From Terriglobales bacterium (GTDB lineage Bacteria; Acidobacteriota; Terriglobia; Terriglobales; Acidobacteriaceae), in contig DATHMF010000016.1 in assembly GCA_035487355.1 (NCBI GenBank), forward strand, positions 26,427 to 90,426: a stretch of 64,000 nt of DNA, in the 5' to 3' direction. The notes below the pieces were generated by a model. It did no database searches, was not told where the DNA came from, and saw only the letters and a program-made list of their open reading frames with translations. A program made the translations under genes and the position numbers. Positions 26,618 through 34,813 of this stretch are shown piece by piece (position 1 is the stretch's first letter; each line of letters opens with the position of its first letter).

Positions 26618-27307
26618 CTACTCCCGGGCGCCTATAAATGTAATTCTGGATAGAAGAGAGGATTTCTTGAGCGCCTTCAATAGTGCTTGGTGCTCCTGAT
26701 AGGTAGCGCATACGGTAAAGTGCAAGATGAAGCCATCTTTTTTGGGGGCAACCTGCACCGATTCCATGACCTGCTTCTCGGTCTCCAGGATTCCGTTGAC
26801 TTCAGCAATCATGTCGTCGGATTTAGGGCCCACAGCTTCATAGGACATATGCAGAGGTTTGAAATTCAAACGCATCTCCAGCAAGCCCAGCAGCCGAAGC
26901 GCCAGCAGAATAATAATGGTGGCAAAAATGGCCAGCAGCATGAATCCGCCGCCGGCAGCCATTCCGATGGCCGCCACCACGAAAAGAGTAGCCGCAGTCG
27001 TGAGTCCCTGCACCGAGCCGCGTTCATGCATGATCGAACCCGCGCCGATAAACCCGATGCCGGTAATAATGTTGGCGGCGATGCGGGTATGGTCCCCGAG
27101 TTGCGGGTCCACCATCACTTCCGAAAGAATGGTGAACATAGCAGCGCCAAAACATATAAACATGTTGGTACGCAGGCCGGCGGGCTTGCGGCTGAGTTCA
27201 CGCTCCAGGCCAATCGCACCCCCTAGAACTGCAGCCAGCAGCAAGCGCACCAAATTGCTGGAAAGCAACTGCATCGTCTCCACGCGCGTAAAGATGTTGT
27301 GCAACAT
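26618..27307 (-). CDS. MgtC/SapB family membrane protein
   Basis: 229 residues with about four transmembrane helices followed by a cytoplasmic ACT-like domain. The family signature is clear: LGGAIGLERELSRKPAGLRTNMFICFGAAMF, split between the first two helices. GIGFIGAGSIMHERGSVQGLTTAATLFVVAAIG follows, and residues 150-229 are soluble. MgtC relatives help survival at low magnesium and modulate ATP synthase in pathogens; the role in free-living bacteria is unclear. An ATG at 27274 (after GGAG) is an alternative start. Confidence 0.88.
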   Translation of the reverse strand: MLHNIFTRVETMQLLSSNLVRLLLAAVLGGAIGLERELSRKPAGLRTNMFICFGAAMFTILSEVMVDPQLGDHTRIAANIITGIGFIGAGSIMHERGSVQGLTTAATLFVVAAIGMAAGGGFMLLAIFATIIILLALRLLGLLEMRLNFKPLHMSYEAVGPKSDDMIAEVNGILETEKQVMESVQVAPKKDGFILHFTVCATYQEHQALLKALKKSSLLSRITFIGARE

Positions 27308-27350
27308 ACTTATATAAGAATCTTTCTGGCGGATTGTATCAAAGCCTGCT

Positions 27351-29057
27351 TCAGTGGCTATCCACTTTTATCTGATCGTTTTTCACTCGATAAAGGATGG
27401 CCTCCGGCTGCCCGGAAACCGCGATATCGGCGACCGGCTCAAGCTGGCTTAAATGCTCCTGCGCCGATTGCCATACCGCATCATCGCGTTGTGCTACTAC
27501 GTAATCCACCCACCGTGCCGGATCGGCCAGCGCAGCCTGCCACATTCCGTAGTTGCCTTCATTCAGCGTACGACGCAGGGAAATTCCGGCTTGCTGCAGC
27601 GCACCAACATGAGTGCCGTTATACATGAGCAACGAGGCCTGCGGAGGAAGTTTGCTCAACTCAGCGGCAAGCTTGCTCTCGAAGTCCATGCGGGTCACGG
27701 CATTCACCCGGGCCTCGCGCAAGCAGATAGGAGCTGAACGCCAGGTTTGGACGTAACAGGCCAGCACCAGCAAGACCACAGCGGCGTTCGCCGCATACCG
27801 GACATACCTGCGAGTAATTCTGTGATTGATCAGACTGCCAACAGCGCCCAATGCCATCGCTATTGCCGGTAAAAGCTGCAGCCCATAACGGACGTTGTAA
27901 TAGGAAAACGGGTTCCACACCGGCATAAAAATAGGCACTCCACCATAAGCAATGGAAAGCGAATAGAAGAGTAGGGGCAGCCAGAGAAAAGCCAGTATCC
28001 AAAAATGTTTCCCGTTGAGCAAAATCAGGACGCCAACCAGCGCGAGTAAAACCAGCGCAGGTTGCAGCAGCTTGCCTTCTCCCAGATTGAGGCGTGCATC
28101 TTTCCAGTAGTAAATTACCGCTGTTTTTATGTCATGGTATCCCGGATGAGGCAGCACGCCCGGCCGGGCTGTGCGTTTCTCAATGGCGCGTGCGGAATAG
28201 GGCCCGTTGGCAAACTCCAGCGGGTTCTTGTAGACGCGGAAATTGTAGGCAAACCAAAATAATGGTACGGCCGCAGTGAGCATCACAAAAAACAGGATTG
28301 CGAATTTCAATTTCTTGCGCAGCCAGGGGTAGAGAAAAAACCAGCTTGCCAGCACGGCTATCCCTACGGCCACGCCCAGAAACCACGCGTCGTACCGGGT
28401 GAGCATGGCGGCCATCAAAGTTATGGCGCAGAATAAAAGCGAGCGCTTTGTCCGTTGCAGCGCCCGTTTATGGTCTTCATCCGTCGCGTTCAAGACTCCG
28501 GCTTTTTTGCTCGCGGCCAGAAATTCGGCGAACCACACGATGGCCCATAGGGTCAGAGCGATCGAAAGCGATTCCGTCATCGCGGTCGCCTGCATATAGA
28601 TCAAGTTAGGATTCAGCAACAGAACCAGCGCAGCAATCCATCCACCAGCTCTCTGGCCACTTGGTTGTTCTTCATTCAATAACCTGTTCCAGAATAGGCG
28701 CGCTATACCCAATCCGGCAAAGAGATAGGCGATCATGGAGACAATCGAGCCGCCAACTCCACTCTGCCAAAGCCATTGATTCATGATGAGAGGCATGGTC
28801 AGAATATGCGGAAGCGGCAGCCAGACAGTTCCCAACTGCAGGAACCCGGGAGTGCGCGAATCAAAGACCCGCCGCGCGATATTGATGTGGGCCACGGCAT
28901 CGCCGTAAAGAAGGATCTCGCCCCGAAGGTAAAAATAAACCAAACTCAGAGTGGAAATTGCAACCGCAGAAGCTGCAAGCAACCACACATTCCTGCGCCC
29001 ACTGGACTTTTGCACAGAAGCAGCCTGCTGCGCCCACGCAACTGATGTGGTTTCCAT
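27351..29057 (-). CDS. polytopic membrane glycosyltransferase, GT39/ArnT-like
   Basis: 568 residues with a dozen or so hydrophobic helices. The first periplasmic loop carries YGDAVAHINIARRVFDSRTPGF at about 52-73. This matches the pattern of GT-C enzymes, where an acidic residue after the first helix binds a lipid-phosphate sugar. A large C-terminal soluble part (about 450-568) is typical of the class. Such enzymes transfer sugars from polyprenyl-phosphate donors on the outer face of the inner membrane. Substrate and product cannot be told. It lies 9 bp from the PfkB kinase gene. Confidence 0.7.
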   Translation of the reverse strand: METTSVAWAQQAASVQKSSGRRNVWLLAASAVAISTLSLVYFYLRGEILLYGDAVAHINIARRVFDSRTPGFLQLGTVWLPLPHILTMPLIMNQWLWQSGVGGSIVSMIAYLFAGLGIARLFWNRLLNEEQPSGQRAGGWIAALVLLLNPNLIYMQATAMTESLSIALTLWAIVWFAEFLAASKKAGVLNATDEDHKRALQRTKRSLLFCAITLMAAMLTRYDAWFLGVAVGIAVLASWFFLYPWLRKKLKFAILFFVMLTAAVPLFWFAYNFRVYKNPLEFANGPYSARAIEKRTARPGVLPHPGYHDIKTAVIYYWKDARLNLGEGKLLQPALVLLALVGVLILLNGKHFWILAFLWLPLLFYSLSIAYGGVPIFMPVWNPFSYYNVRYGLQLLPAIAMALGAVGSLINHRITRRYVRYAANAAVVLLVLACYVQTWRSAPICLREARVNAVTRMDFESKLAAELSKLPPQASLLMYNGTHVGALQQAGISLRRTLNEGNYGMWQAALADPARWVDYVVAQRDDAVWQSAQEHLSQLEPVADIAVSGQPEAILYRVKNDQIKVDSH

Positions 29058-29066
29058 GAAAAGAAG

Positions 29067-29990
29067 TTACTCCAGATGGGTCATTTCGCGAAATCTCTGG
29101 AAGCGGCCGTCAATTTCCTCGCGCGTAAGCGAGAGCAGACGCTCCGTGCCAAAGCGCTCGACGGCAAATCCACCCATCACGCCGCCGTAAAACATGGCGC
29201 GCTTGAGGACGTCTGCATTGAGCTTCTGTTGCGAGGCAATGTATCCCAGGAAGCCGCCGGCAAATGCATCACCCGCGCCGGTGGGGTCGCGCACTTCATC
29301 CAGCGGCAGCGCCGGTGCGTGAAAAGGATGGCTGCCAAAACCGAACGCCCCCTTTTGAAAGAAGATGGTCGCGCCATATTCGCCGTGCTTGATCACCAGC
29401 GCTTTGGGGCCGAGAGCAAGAATTTTGTTGGCCGAGCGCAGCAGATTGTTGTTCTTGGCAAACTGCCGGGCCTCACTATCATTAATGATCATGACATCGA
29501 TATCGCGGATGGCATGCGCCAGTTGCTGTGGCGCAGTTTCAATCCAGAAGGGATGCGAATCCAGGCCCACAAATTTCGCGCTACGCATCTGGTTGCGAAC
29601 CTCAATTTGCAGCTCAGGATTAATGTTGGCCAGAAAAACGTATTCCGAATCGCGATAGCTGGCGGGAACCTTAGGTTTAAATTTCTCGAAGACGTTCATC
29701 TGCAGATCGAGCATCTGGCAATCGTTGGGGTTCTCGCCATACTTCCCTGACCAGTGAAAAGTTTTGCCGGTGGCGTGCTCGATGCCGGTAATATCAATTC
29801 CATGTTTGTGGAAAACATCTTCGTGTTGTTTGCCAAAGTCCTCACCCACAACCGCGATCACGCGGACCGGGGTAAAGTAACTGGCGGAAAGCGCAAAAAA
29901 TGTTGCCGCCCCGCCCAGGCTGGCGCGAACCTTGCCATGAGGGCTTTCGATGTCATCAAGAGCGACTGAACCCACTACCAGGATGGCCAT
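29067..29990 (-). CDS. PfkB-family carbohydrate/nucleoside kinase
   Basis: 307 residues. The N-terminal substrate-binding signature is ILVVGSVALDDIESPHG with LGGAATFFALSASYF. The C-terminal PfkB signature DPTGAGDAFAGGFLGYIA carries the catalytic Asp. The gene starts two bases after the mtnP stop (TAAGGAATG), so the two are translationally coupled. That context suggests a purine- or methylthioribose-related substrate, such as adenosine or a nucleoside, but sequence alone does not settle it. Confidence 0.85.
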   Translation of the reverse strand: MAILVVGSVALDDIESPHGKVRASLGGAATFFALSASYFTPVRVIAVVGEDFGKQHEDVFHKHGIDITGIEHATGKTFHWSGKYGENPNDCQMLDLQMNVFEKFKPKVPASYRDSEYVFLANINPELQIEVRNQMRSAKFVGLDSHPFWIETAPQQLAHAIRDIDVMIINDSEARQFAKNNNLLRSANKILALGPKALVIKHGEYGATIFFQKGAFGFGSHPFHAPALPLDEVRDPTGAGDAFAGGFLGYIASQQKLNADVLKRAMFYGGVMGGFAVERFGTERLLSLTREEIDGRFQRFREMTHLE

Positions 29991-29993
29991 TCC

Positions 29994-30875
29994 TTAGTTT
30001 GCCCCCGCTTTTTTGTCCAGGTATTTATCAAGGAAGAGCGCAAGTTTTTTGCGGGTTGCGGCGGGGATTTTATCGGGCTGAGTCAGCAGAGCGTGCTGCA
30101 GCGCTGAGCCGCATTTACAGCTTCGAGTTTTAGGCATGGCGGCCACCGCGCGCCTCACGACTTCACATGCATTGCTGGCATTTTTGTTGAGCACGCCGAT
30201 AATCTGCTCTACCGTGACCGAATCATGGTGCGGATGCCAGCAGTCATAGTCAGTCACCATGGCGGCAGTGGCATAGCAAATCTCTGCCTCGCGGGCCAGC
30301 TTGGCCTCCTGCAGGTTGGTCATGCCGATGACATCCATGCCCCAACTGCGATAAATGTTCGACTCTGCTTTGGTAGAAAACTGCGGCCCCTCCATGCACA
30401 AATACGTTCCACCCAGCTTCGATGTCACCTTGGCGCCGTCACAGGCGCTCTTCATCACTTTGCCCAGCTCGCCGCAAACCGGATCGGCAAAGCTGACGTG
30501 CGCCACCACGCCTTCCCCAAAGAAGGTCGAAACCCGGTGCTTGGTGCGGTCAAAAAACTGGTCGGGGATGACGAAATCCGTGGGCTTGTGCTCTTCCTTG
30601 AGGGAACCCACCGCCGAAAGTGAGAGGATGCGCTCCACTCCAAGCTGCTTCATACCATAGATATTGGCGCGAAAATTAAGCTCGGTCGGCGAGATGCGAT
30701 GCCCTCGTCCGTGCCGTGCCAGAAAGGCGACATTGCGCCCTTCCAGTTTGCCCAAAACATAAGGGTCAGAAGGCGCTCCGAAAGGCGTGCTGATTTCAAC
30801 TTCATGTACATCGCTGAAACCGGGCATGGAATACAAGCCGCTGCCCCCAATGATTCCAATTTCTGCCTGCTGCAA
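29994..30875 (-). CDS. mtnP: S-methyl-5'-thioadenosine phosphorylase
   Basis: Splits methylthioadenosine, the by-product of polyamine and related pathways, into adenine and methylthioribose-1-phosphate. It has 293 residues. The phosphate-binding N-terminus is [48 protein letters not shown] and [20 protein letters not shown] are MTAP/PNP signatures. The start codon is an unusual TTG at 30875, supported by AGGAG six bases upstream. It is followed at once by the PfkB kinase gene and is divergent from the VOC protein. Confidence 0.92.
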   Translation of the reverse strand: MQQAEIGIIGGSGLYSMPGFSDVHEVEISTPFGAPSDPYVLGKLEGRNVAFLARHGRGHRISPTELNFRANIYGMKQLGVERILSLSAVGSLKEEHKPTDFVIPDQFFDRTKHRVSTFFGEGVVAHVSFADPVCGELGKVMKSACDGAKVTSKLGGTYLCMEGPQFSTKAESNIYRSWGMDVIGMTNLQEAKLAREAEICYATAAMVTDYDCWHPHHDSVTVEQIIGVLNKNASNACEVVRRAVAAMPKTRSCKCGSALQHALLTQPDKIPAATRKKLALFLDKYLDKKAGAN

Positions 30876-30938
30876 AGTGTTCTCCTGTGTGAGGTGTCGA
30901 ATTGCTGATTATACAAAAGCGGAGTACTATGAAGCCCC

Positions 30939-31313
30939 ATGCTGGGCTCAAAAGACATCGTCGCCTTCATTCCCACCCGGGACGCTCATAAGGCAAAGGA
31001 GTTTTATCAGCAGACGCTGGGGCTTCTCTTGATCAGCGAAGATGAATTTGCCGTGGTCTTTGACGCCCACGGAATCATGCTGCGGGTAACCCCTGCCCCG
31101 GAGTTCAAGCCCCATCCATTTACGGTTCTGGGATGGCAAGTCTTGGGCATTGAGAAAGTTGTCTCCGCTCTCCAGGAAAAAGGTGTCGTCTTTGAAAAAT
31201 ATGGCTTCATGAAGCAAGACGATCTCGGAATTTGGAGCGCACCCAGCGGCGCAAAGGTCGCATGGTTCAAAGACCCGGATGGTAATTTACTCAGTGTGTC
31301 ACAGCATACGTGA
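30939..31313 (+). CDS. VOC-family (glyoxalase/bleomycin-resistance fold) protein
   Basis: 124 residues forming two beta-alpha-beta-beta-beta units. The start IVAFIPTRDAHKAKEFYQQTLGL and end SGAKVAWFKDPDGNLLSVSQ are classic for the vicinal-oxygen-chelate fold. Members include glyoxalases, dioxygenases and antibiotic-binding proteins. The usual first metal ligand position is not obvious, so a binding rather than catalytic role is possible. Divergent from mtnP. Confidence 0.85.
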   Translation: MLGSKDIVAFIPTRDAHKAKEFYQQTLGLLLISEDEFAVVFDAHGIMLRVTPAPEFKPHPFTVLGWQVLGIEKVVSALQEKGVVFEKYGFMKQDDLGIWSAPSGAKVAWFKDPDGNLLSVSQHT

Positions 31314-31448
31314 GGAAAGCAGTTCTCAGTTCTCAGAAAACTCGCGGCGATTTGTGCGGATCGGTATTGGGGGCCCCCTGCTTGCTTGGGTCGCGGAAAA
31401 GAAGCCCTTAGCCTTTGGCTTTTAGCTTTTAGCCAAAAACAAGAGTTC

Positions 31449-31477
31449 ACCGCAGAGGACGCGGAGGAACGCAGAGG
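31449..31477. repeat. CGCAGAGG-type dispersed repeat
   Basis: ACCGCAGAGGACGCGG followed by AGGAACGCAGAGG is nearly identical to the copy at 12101-12130, some 19 kb away. Confidence 0.65.
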
Positions 31478-31552
31478 CGTATATAGGCAAATCGCTCTGG
31501 CGACGGGATACTGCTCTTACGAATTTTCAAAGACCTAATGGGGCGTCATTCT

Positions 31553-31712
31553 AAGGGCTCCGTGGTAGACCGCTTTGCCCTCGCGCTTTGCTCGCGCTGT
31601 ATCGGCGCTCACTCCGCGCTCAGCTTTCACATAAGGGCTCCGCAGCCAAACCAAGGCTGCTGCGCCCTCGCGCTCTGCTCGCGCTGTATCGGCGCTCGCT
31701 CCGCGCTCACCC
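31553..31712. repeat. tandem pair of ~80-bp repeats
   Basis: Unit 1 (31553-31631) and unit 2 (31633-31712) both begin AAGGGCTCCG. Both contain GCCCTCGCGCT, then TGCTCGCGCTGTATCGGCGC, and end with CTCCGCGCTCA. A diverged copy is at 5808-5870. The 19 bases at 31632-31650 recur exactly in reverse complement at 51383-51401. Fifteen of the same bases recur at 47901-47915. Confidence 0.75.
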
Positions 31713-31835
31713 TATTCCAAGTACGCCCTGCATTCCTTGGAATGCTTTTCAAACTCTCAAAGTCCTGCTACCGCCTTGTGCCCCTGAAGCGCACGGGGGC
31801 GGCCCGCTTGGTGGCTGTCTGGGGAACCGTGCCGG

Positions 31836-32669
31836 TCACGAAGCCGGGGTTGTTGAATTGCGGTCTTCTCCACACGGCATTTCGGGTGTGGCCACGCTGA
31901 TATAACGAGGCCCCAGGCCGGGAGGGTAGTGCACGGGTGGATTTTCTTGCGGCGGAGGGGAGACCGGCTGCTCGGAAGGCGGGGCCGGGTCCACGGCGGA
32001 GTGGCCGTTTGGTTGTGGTTTATTGTGCTCATTCTGTGGCTGATTTTTTGCCTGAGCTTTTGCGTTGACGGCGGATTCGGGGCTGACGGTGTTCTGGCTG
32101 CCTTGGTCTGCTTGGGCTTCTTTTTTGTCTTCTGGTTGGTCTTGCCTGTTGGGTGGGGAGTAGGAGCTGAGGGTTTTCGTGCCTGGGACTTTTTCTTCGG
32201 AATGGGAACCGAAGTTGAAGTTAGGGGCGATCGGGGTGATATTCAGGCGGACGTGGTCATAGTGCGGTTTTTTACCGGAGCGGGTGGCTTCGCCGGAGGC
32301 TCGGCGCTGCTCGCGAGCTCGTTCTTTCAGGACAGCGAGCACGGAATTGCCGAGGTGACAGAGGAAGCGGCCGGTGCGCAGGTCCATTTCTCCAGTGCAG
32401 ACGTAGTTGGCGATGTTTTCCAGAAGCTGGTGAACCTGGGACAGATCTTTCAGGGGGCCGGGCTTGAAGCCGGGCGGCAGGGTGATCTCGGGGGTACGGC
32501 TACGGATCTGGCCACCTTGCTTGCGGGCTGCGGCCTGTTTTTCTTTCTGGCCGGGGTCGTGGAAAAAGCAATATGGTTTGCCGGTCTGGGGATCGGCTTT
32601 ACAGCGGCTGCCGTCTTCGCTGAAGTGCTGGCAGCGGGGTTTGTCATTGAAAAGTTCTTTAAAACCCAT
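31836..32669 (-). CDS. Cys/His-motif protein with long Pro/Gln-rich tail, unknown function
   Basis: 277 residues behind a very strong ribosome site (AAGGAGG). Residues 12-37 hold CQHFSEDGSRCKADP and PYCFFH, a CxCxCxxH-type arrangement that could bind zinc. KEKQAAARKQGGQIRSR follows, a basic stretch that could touch nucleic acid. Residues 60-115 are helical. The rest (about 150-277) is disordered and rich in Pro, Gln, Asn and Ser. I recognise the pattern as a small Cys-rich domain seen in uncharacterised bacterial proteins, but no function is known to me. It sits beside a broken transposase in an accessory region. Confidence 0.6.
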   Translation of the reverse strand: MGFKELFNDKPRCQHFSEDGSRCKADPQTGKPYCFFHDPGQKEKQAAARKQGGQIRSRTPEITLPPGFKPGPLKDLSQVHQLLENIANYVCTGEMDLRTGRFLCHLGNSVLAVLKERAREQRRASGEATRSGKKPHYDHVRLNITPIAPNFNFGSHSEEKVPGTKTLSSYSPPNRQDQPEDKKEAQADQGSQNTVSPESAVNAKAQAKNQPQNEHNKPQPNGHSAVDPAPPSEQPVSPPPQENPPVHYPPGLGPRYISVATPEMPCGEDRNSTTPAS

Positions 32670-32877
32670 TTTTTGTACCTCCTTTCCGGTACATCGGACA
32701 GGATGGCACAGATTTGGGTGAAATGAACATTATGGTGCCATAGTGATATCATGATGGCACTAAAGAACAGTTTCAGGTTTCGAGTTTCAAGTTGCCCATC
32801 TGTTTCGAAGTCAGGACTTTCTCGACCACAATGAATTTGCTCCCACACGCGCTTGACGCGCGAGTGGGGCACCCGGC

Positions 32878-33238
32878 AAATCGTATGTAGACGCATGCGC
32901 CCTTCCTTGTCCTTGCGCCCCGCCGACCTGCTTAAAACGCCAATCGGTTTTGTGTCCTTGCGGTGATAACTGAACTCTGTCGTGTCATGAAGGACCAGAA
33001 TAGGTTGGTCATCGACCGGCATCCGCAGTCGAGTTGACTGAAAATGCCCAGCCAGAATCTCACCTTCACCAACTCGATCATTCGAAAAGAAGCGGTATGC
33101 TGCCTTGGTATTGGCCCAGTCCTGACAGGCAAAGGGAATACTGCCACCTAAGTCTGCAGAAAGTTGTTCCGCCAGCTTTCTGAATCTCTTGCCCAACCGT
33201 ACGTCCTCAAACTGGCAAGCTGCCAGTTCCTTATCCAT
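32878..33238 (-). pseudogene. truncated IS4/Tn5-type transposase
   Basis: From ATG 33238 the frame encodes the N-terminal DNA-binding domain of Tn5-like transposases (MDKELAACQFEDVRLGKRF, then WANTKAAYRFFSNDRVGEGE). The first catalytic aspartate follows in ILVLHDTTEFSYHR. Homology stops shortly after RMRLHTIC near 32880. The second Asp and the Glu of the DDE triad, about 300 residues, are missing, and the frame runs into unrelated sequence. This is a remnant without activity. I found no terminal inverted repeats. Confidence 0.8.
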
Positions 33239-33389
33239 CCATGTTTTGCTTCGGAAGACAACAGCATGGCTATCTTCCACTCTGGGGCGTAGTGACTCCT
33301 GCCGTTTCCTCATAGCGGCAGTCCACCACCTCCATCTGTAGCCCATAAGTGGCGACCTTGAGGCCGAATCTCTCTTTACAAGGGTTGCT

Positions 33390-34565
33390 TTACTGTACTG
33401 TTAAGCCTACCCGTGTATCACGCTTGAGCGGACCATGCCCGGTTTGGGCAATCCCCGTGATCGTGAGCTCATAGTCGCCGGGCGGAACGTTGTCGCCAAC
33501 AGCGACACGTAGATACGCGTCTCCCGAGTCTTCAAGAACCAGGGTACGATTTGGAGCAACAGAGGCCTTGATCCCCTGCCGCAGACCACTGACACGTAAT
33601 GGCAGGATTGCCTGAAAACCGTTGATGGATTGGATGATGACAGCACTGCCTGCCTCGCCTCCCCGACGTACTGAAAGGTGGCCTTCTGTTGTTCTGATTG
33701 AAAAATCAGGCCGTCCTGTGTAGATCGTCAATTGAGTGCCGGTAAATTGCGTGATTCTCGCGCCCTTGTCGTTGCCCCAGATGGATAGATAGAACTTGTG
33801 CGGTTGTAGCCATTTCTCGCTCGACGAGATGTGAAGTATAGATTTGCCTGATCCCGTGATCTGGGCAGGTTCGAAGCTACCGGTAATGCCCTCAGGGGCG
33901 AAGCCTTCAGGCGCGATGGCTATCATGCTCAGTGCTACTGTGCCTTTGTATCCGCCCATCGGTCTTACAGTGACGGAATAATCGGCCTTGCCGCTGACGA
34001 GCAATCTTTGCTCTCCCGAGACCTCCAGTGAGAAGTCCGGCTTTGGCAATGTGAAAGCTGACGTGCTACGCTCGGTTTGCGCGGAGCAATCGCAGTTATC
34101 GACAGCAGGTAGACTGATGCGGGGTTTGTCCAGAAGCCCAAAAAACGTTTCGTCAATGTAGACCCGATCCCCTGTGTGTATTTGCTGGTATTCGGCGGGG
34201 GTGAGCAAAGAGGTCATAGTACGCATAAAGTCGTCGTTGCTCTCAGGGCCGTCCAAGGAGACATTGCTCAAGGAGAAACTATGACAACCAATATGCAACA
34301 CGTAGGAGCTATTTCTGACTGGGAAAATTGCATTGCTCCTCAACTTTATTTTCACGTAGGGCTTGCCCTCGCTAAATACTTTTCGAATGCCGATGATTCT
34401 GTTTCCCTCACGGGCTGCCATTTCTTCTTCCCAACGGTGCTTGAGCGCCGTGGCAGCTTGCTTTTGCCGCTCAACATCCAGCTGTGCGGACTGCTGGGCA
34501 GTGCCTGAACCGCAGATGCTGATTCCCAGCAGGAAAGTCAGCGCTCTCAAGGATGTTGTCTTCAT
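33390..34565 (-). CDS. exported Ig-like protein, unknown function
   Basis: 391 residues from ATG 34565. Residues 1-23 are a signal peptide (LTFLLGISICGSGTAQ). Residues 25-160 form a unique alpha/beta part with DRVYIDETFFGLLDKPRI. Two Ig-like beta-sandwich units follow, each opened by the same phrase: PDFSLEVSGEQRLLVSGKAD (about 178) and PDFSIRTTEGHLSVRRGGEA (about 285). A CDC pair near 160 could form a disulfide. I do not recognise the N-terminal part. The Ig units suggest surface or periplasmic binding. Confidence 0.6.
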   Translation of the reverse strand: MKTTSLRALTFLLGISICGSGTAQQSAQLDVERQKQAATALKHRWEEEMAAREGNRIIGIRKVFSEGKPYVKIKLRSNAIFPVRNSSYVLHIGCHSFSLSNVSLDGPESNDDFMRTMTSLLTPAEYQQIHTGDRVYIDETFFGLLDKPRISLPAVDNCDCSAQTERSTSAFTLPKPDFSLEVSGEQRLLVSGKADYSVTVRPMGGYKGTVALSMIAIAPEGFAPEGITGSFEPAQITGSGKSILHISSSEKWLQPHKFYLSIWGNDKGARITQFTGTQLTIYTGRPDFSIRTTEGHLSVRRGGEAGSAVIIQSINGFQAILPLRVSGLRQGIKASVAPNRTLVLEDSGDAYLRVAVGDNVPPGDYELTITGIAQTGHGPLKRDTRVGLTVQ

Positions 34566-34813
34566 GTTGATTCCTGCCGCGGCTCTGAATTAGGCACACG
34601 AAGGCTAATCTTGCCGCGACTTTGGAAGAACGGCACAGCCGCGGAATCTTGCAGTAAATTTTCCTTTCATGGGGGCATGATCTGACTACCCGGAAATCTG
34701 TCTCCTGGCGTTTCTATTTCAAGCTCGCCGTGGGCGAACTGGGGGTCGTCATCGGTACTTCAACTTGTGGGTAATTGAAAGGCTCACCAGACGCTTACAG
34801 ACGTCGGCGCTAC

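Larger units (their letters stand above)
31314..31835. other. repeat-dense intergenic region
   Basis: About 520 bp with no credible gene. In order it contains a CAGTTCTCAGTTCTCAG element (31320-31336), a perfect GGGGGCCCCC palindrome (31367-31376) and a TTAGCCTTTGGC/TTTTAGCTTTTAGCC repeat (31407-31437). It then contains a CGCAGAGG-type repeat (31449-31477) and the 80-bp tandem repeat (31553-31712). The ORFs over the tandem repeat translate the repeat and show the same peptide twice, so I do not call them. Confidence 0.6.

Noticed and set aside
31538..31900. Two overlapping ORFs with the phrase ALCSRCIGA or ALLALYRRSLRA repeated
   Set aside because: They translate the 80-bp tandem repeat; the internal repetition comes from the DNA repeat, and there is no ribosome site.
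32450..33346. 298-codon ORF joining the transposase N-terminus to downstream sequence
   Set aside because: Only about residues 37-157 match a transposase; the rest is a chance continuation antisense to nothing and overlapping the Cys/His-motif gene in another frame, so I annotate only the transposase relic.
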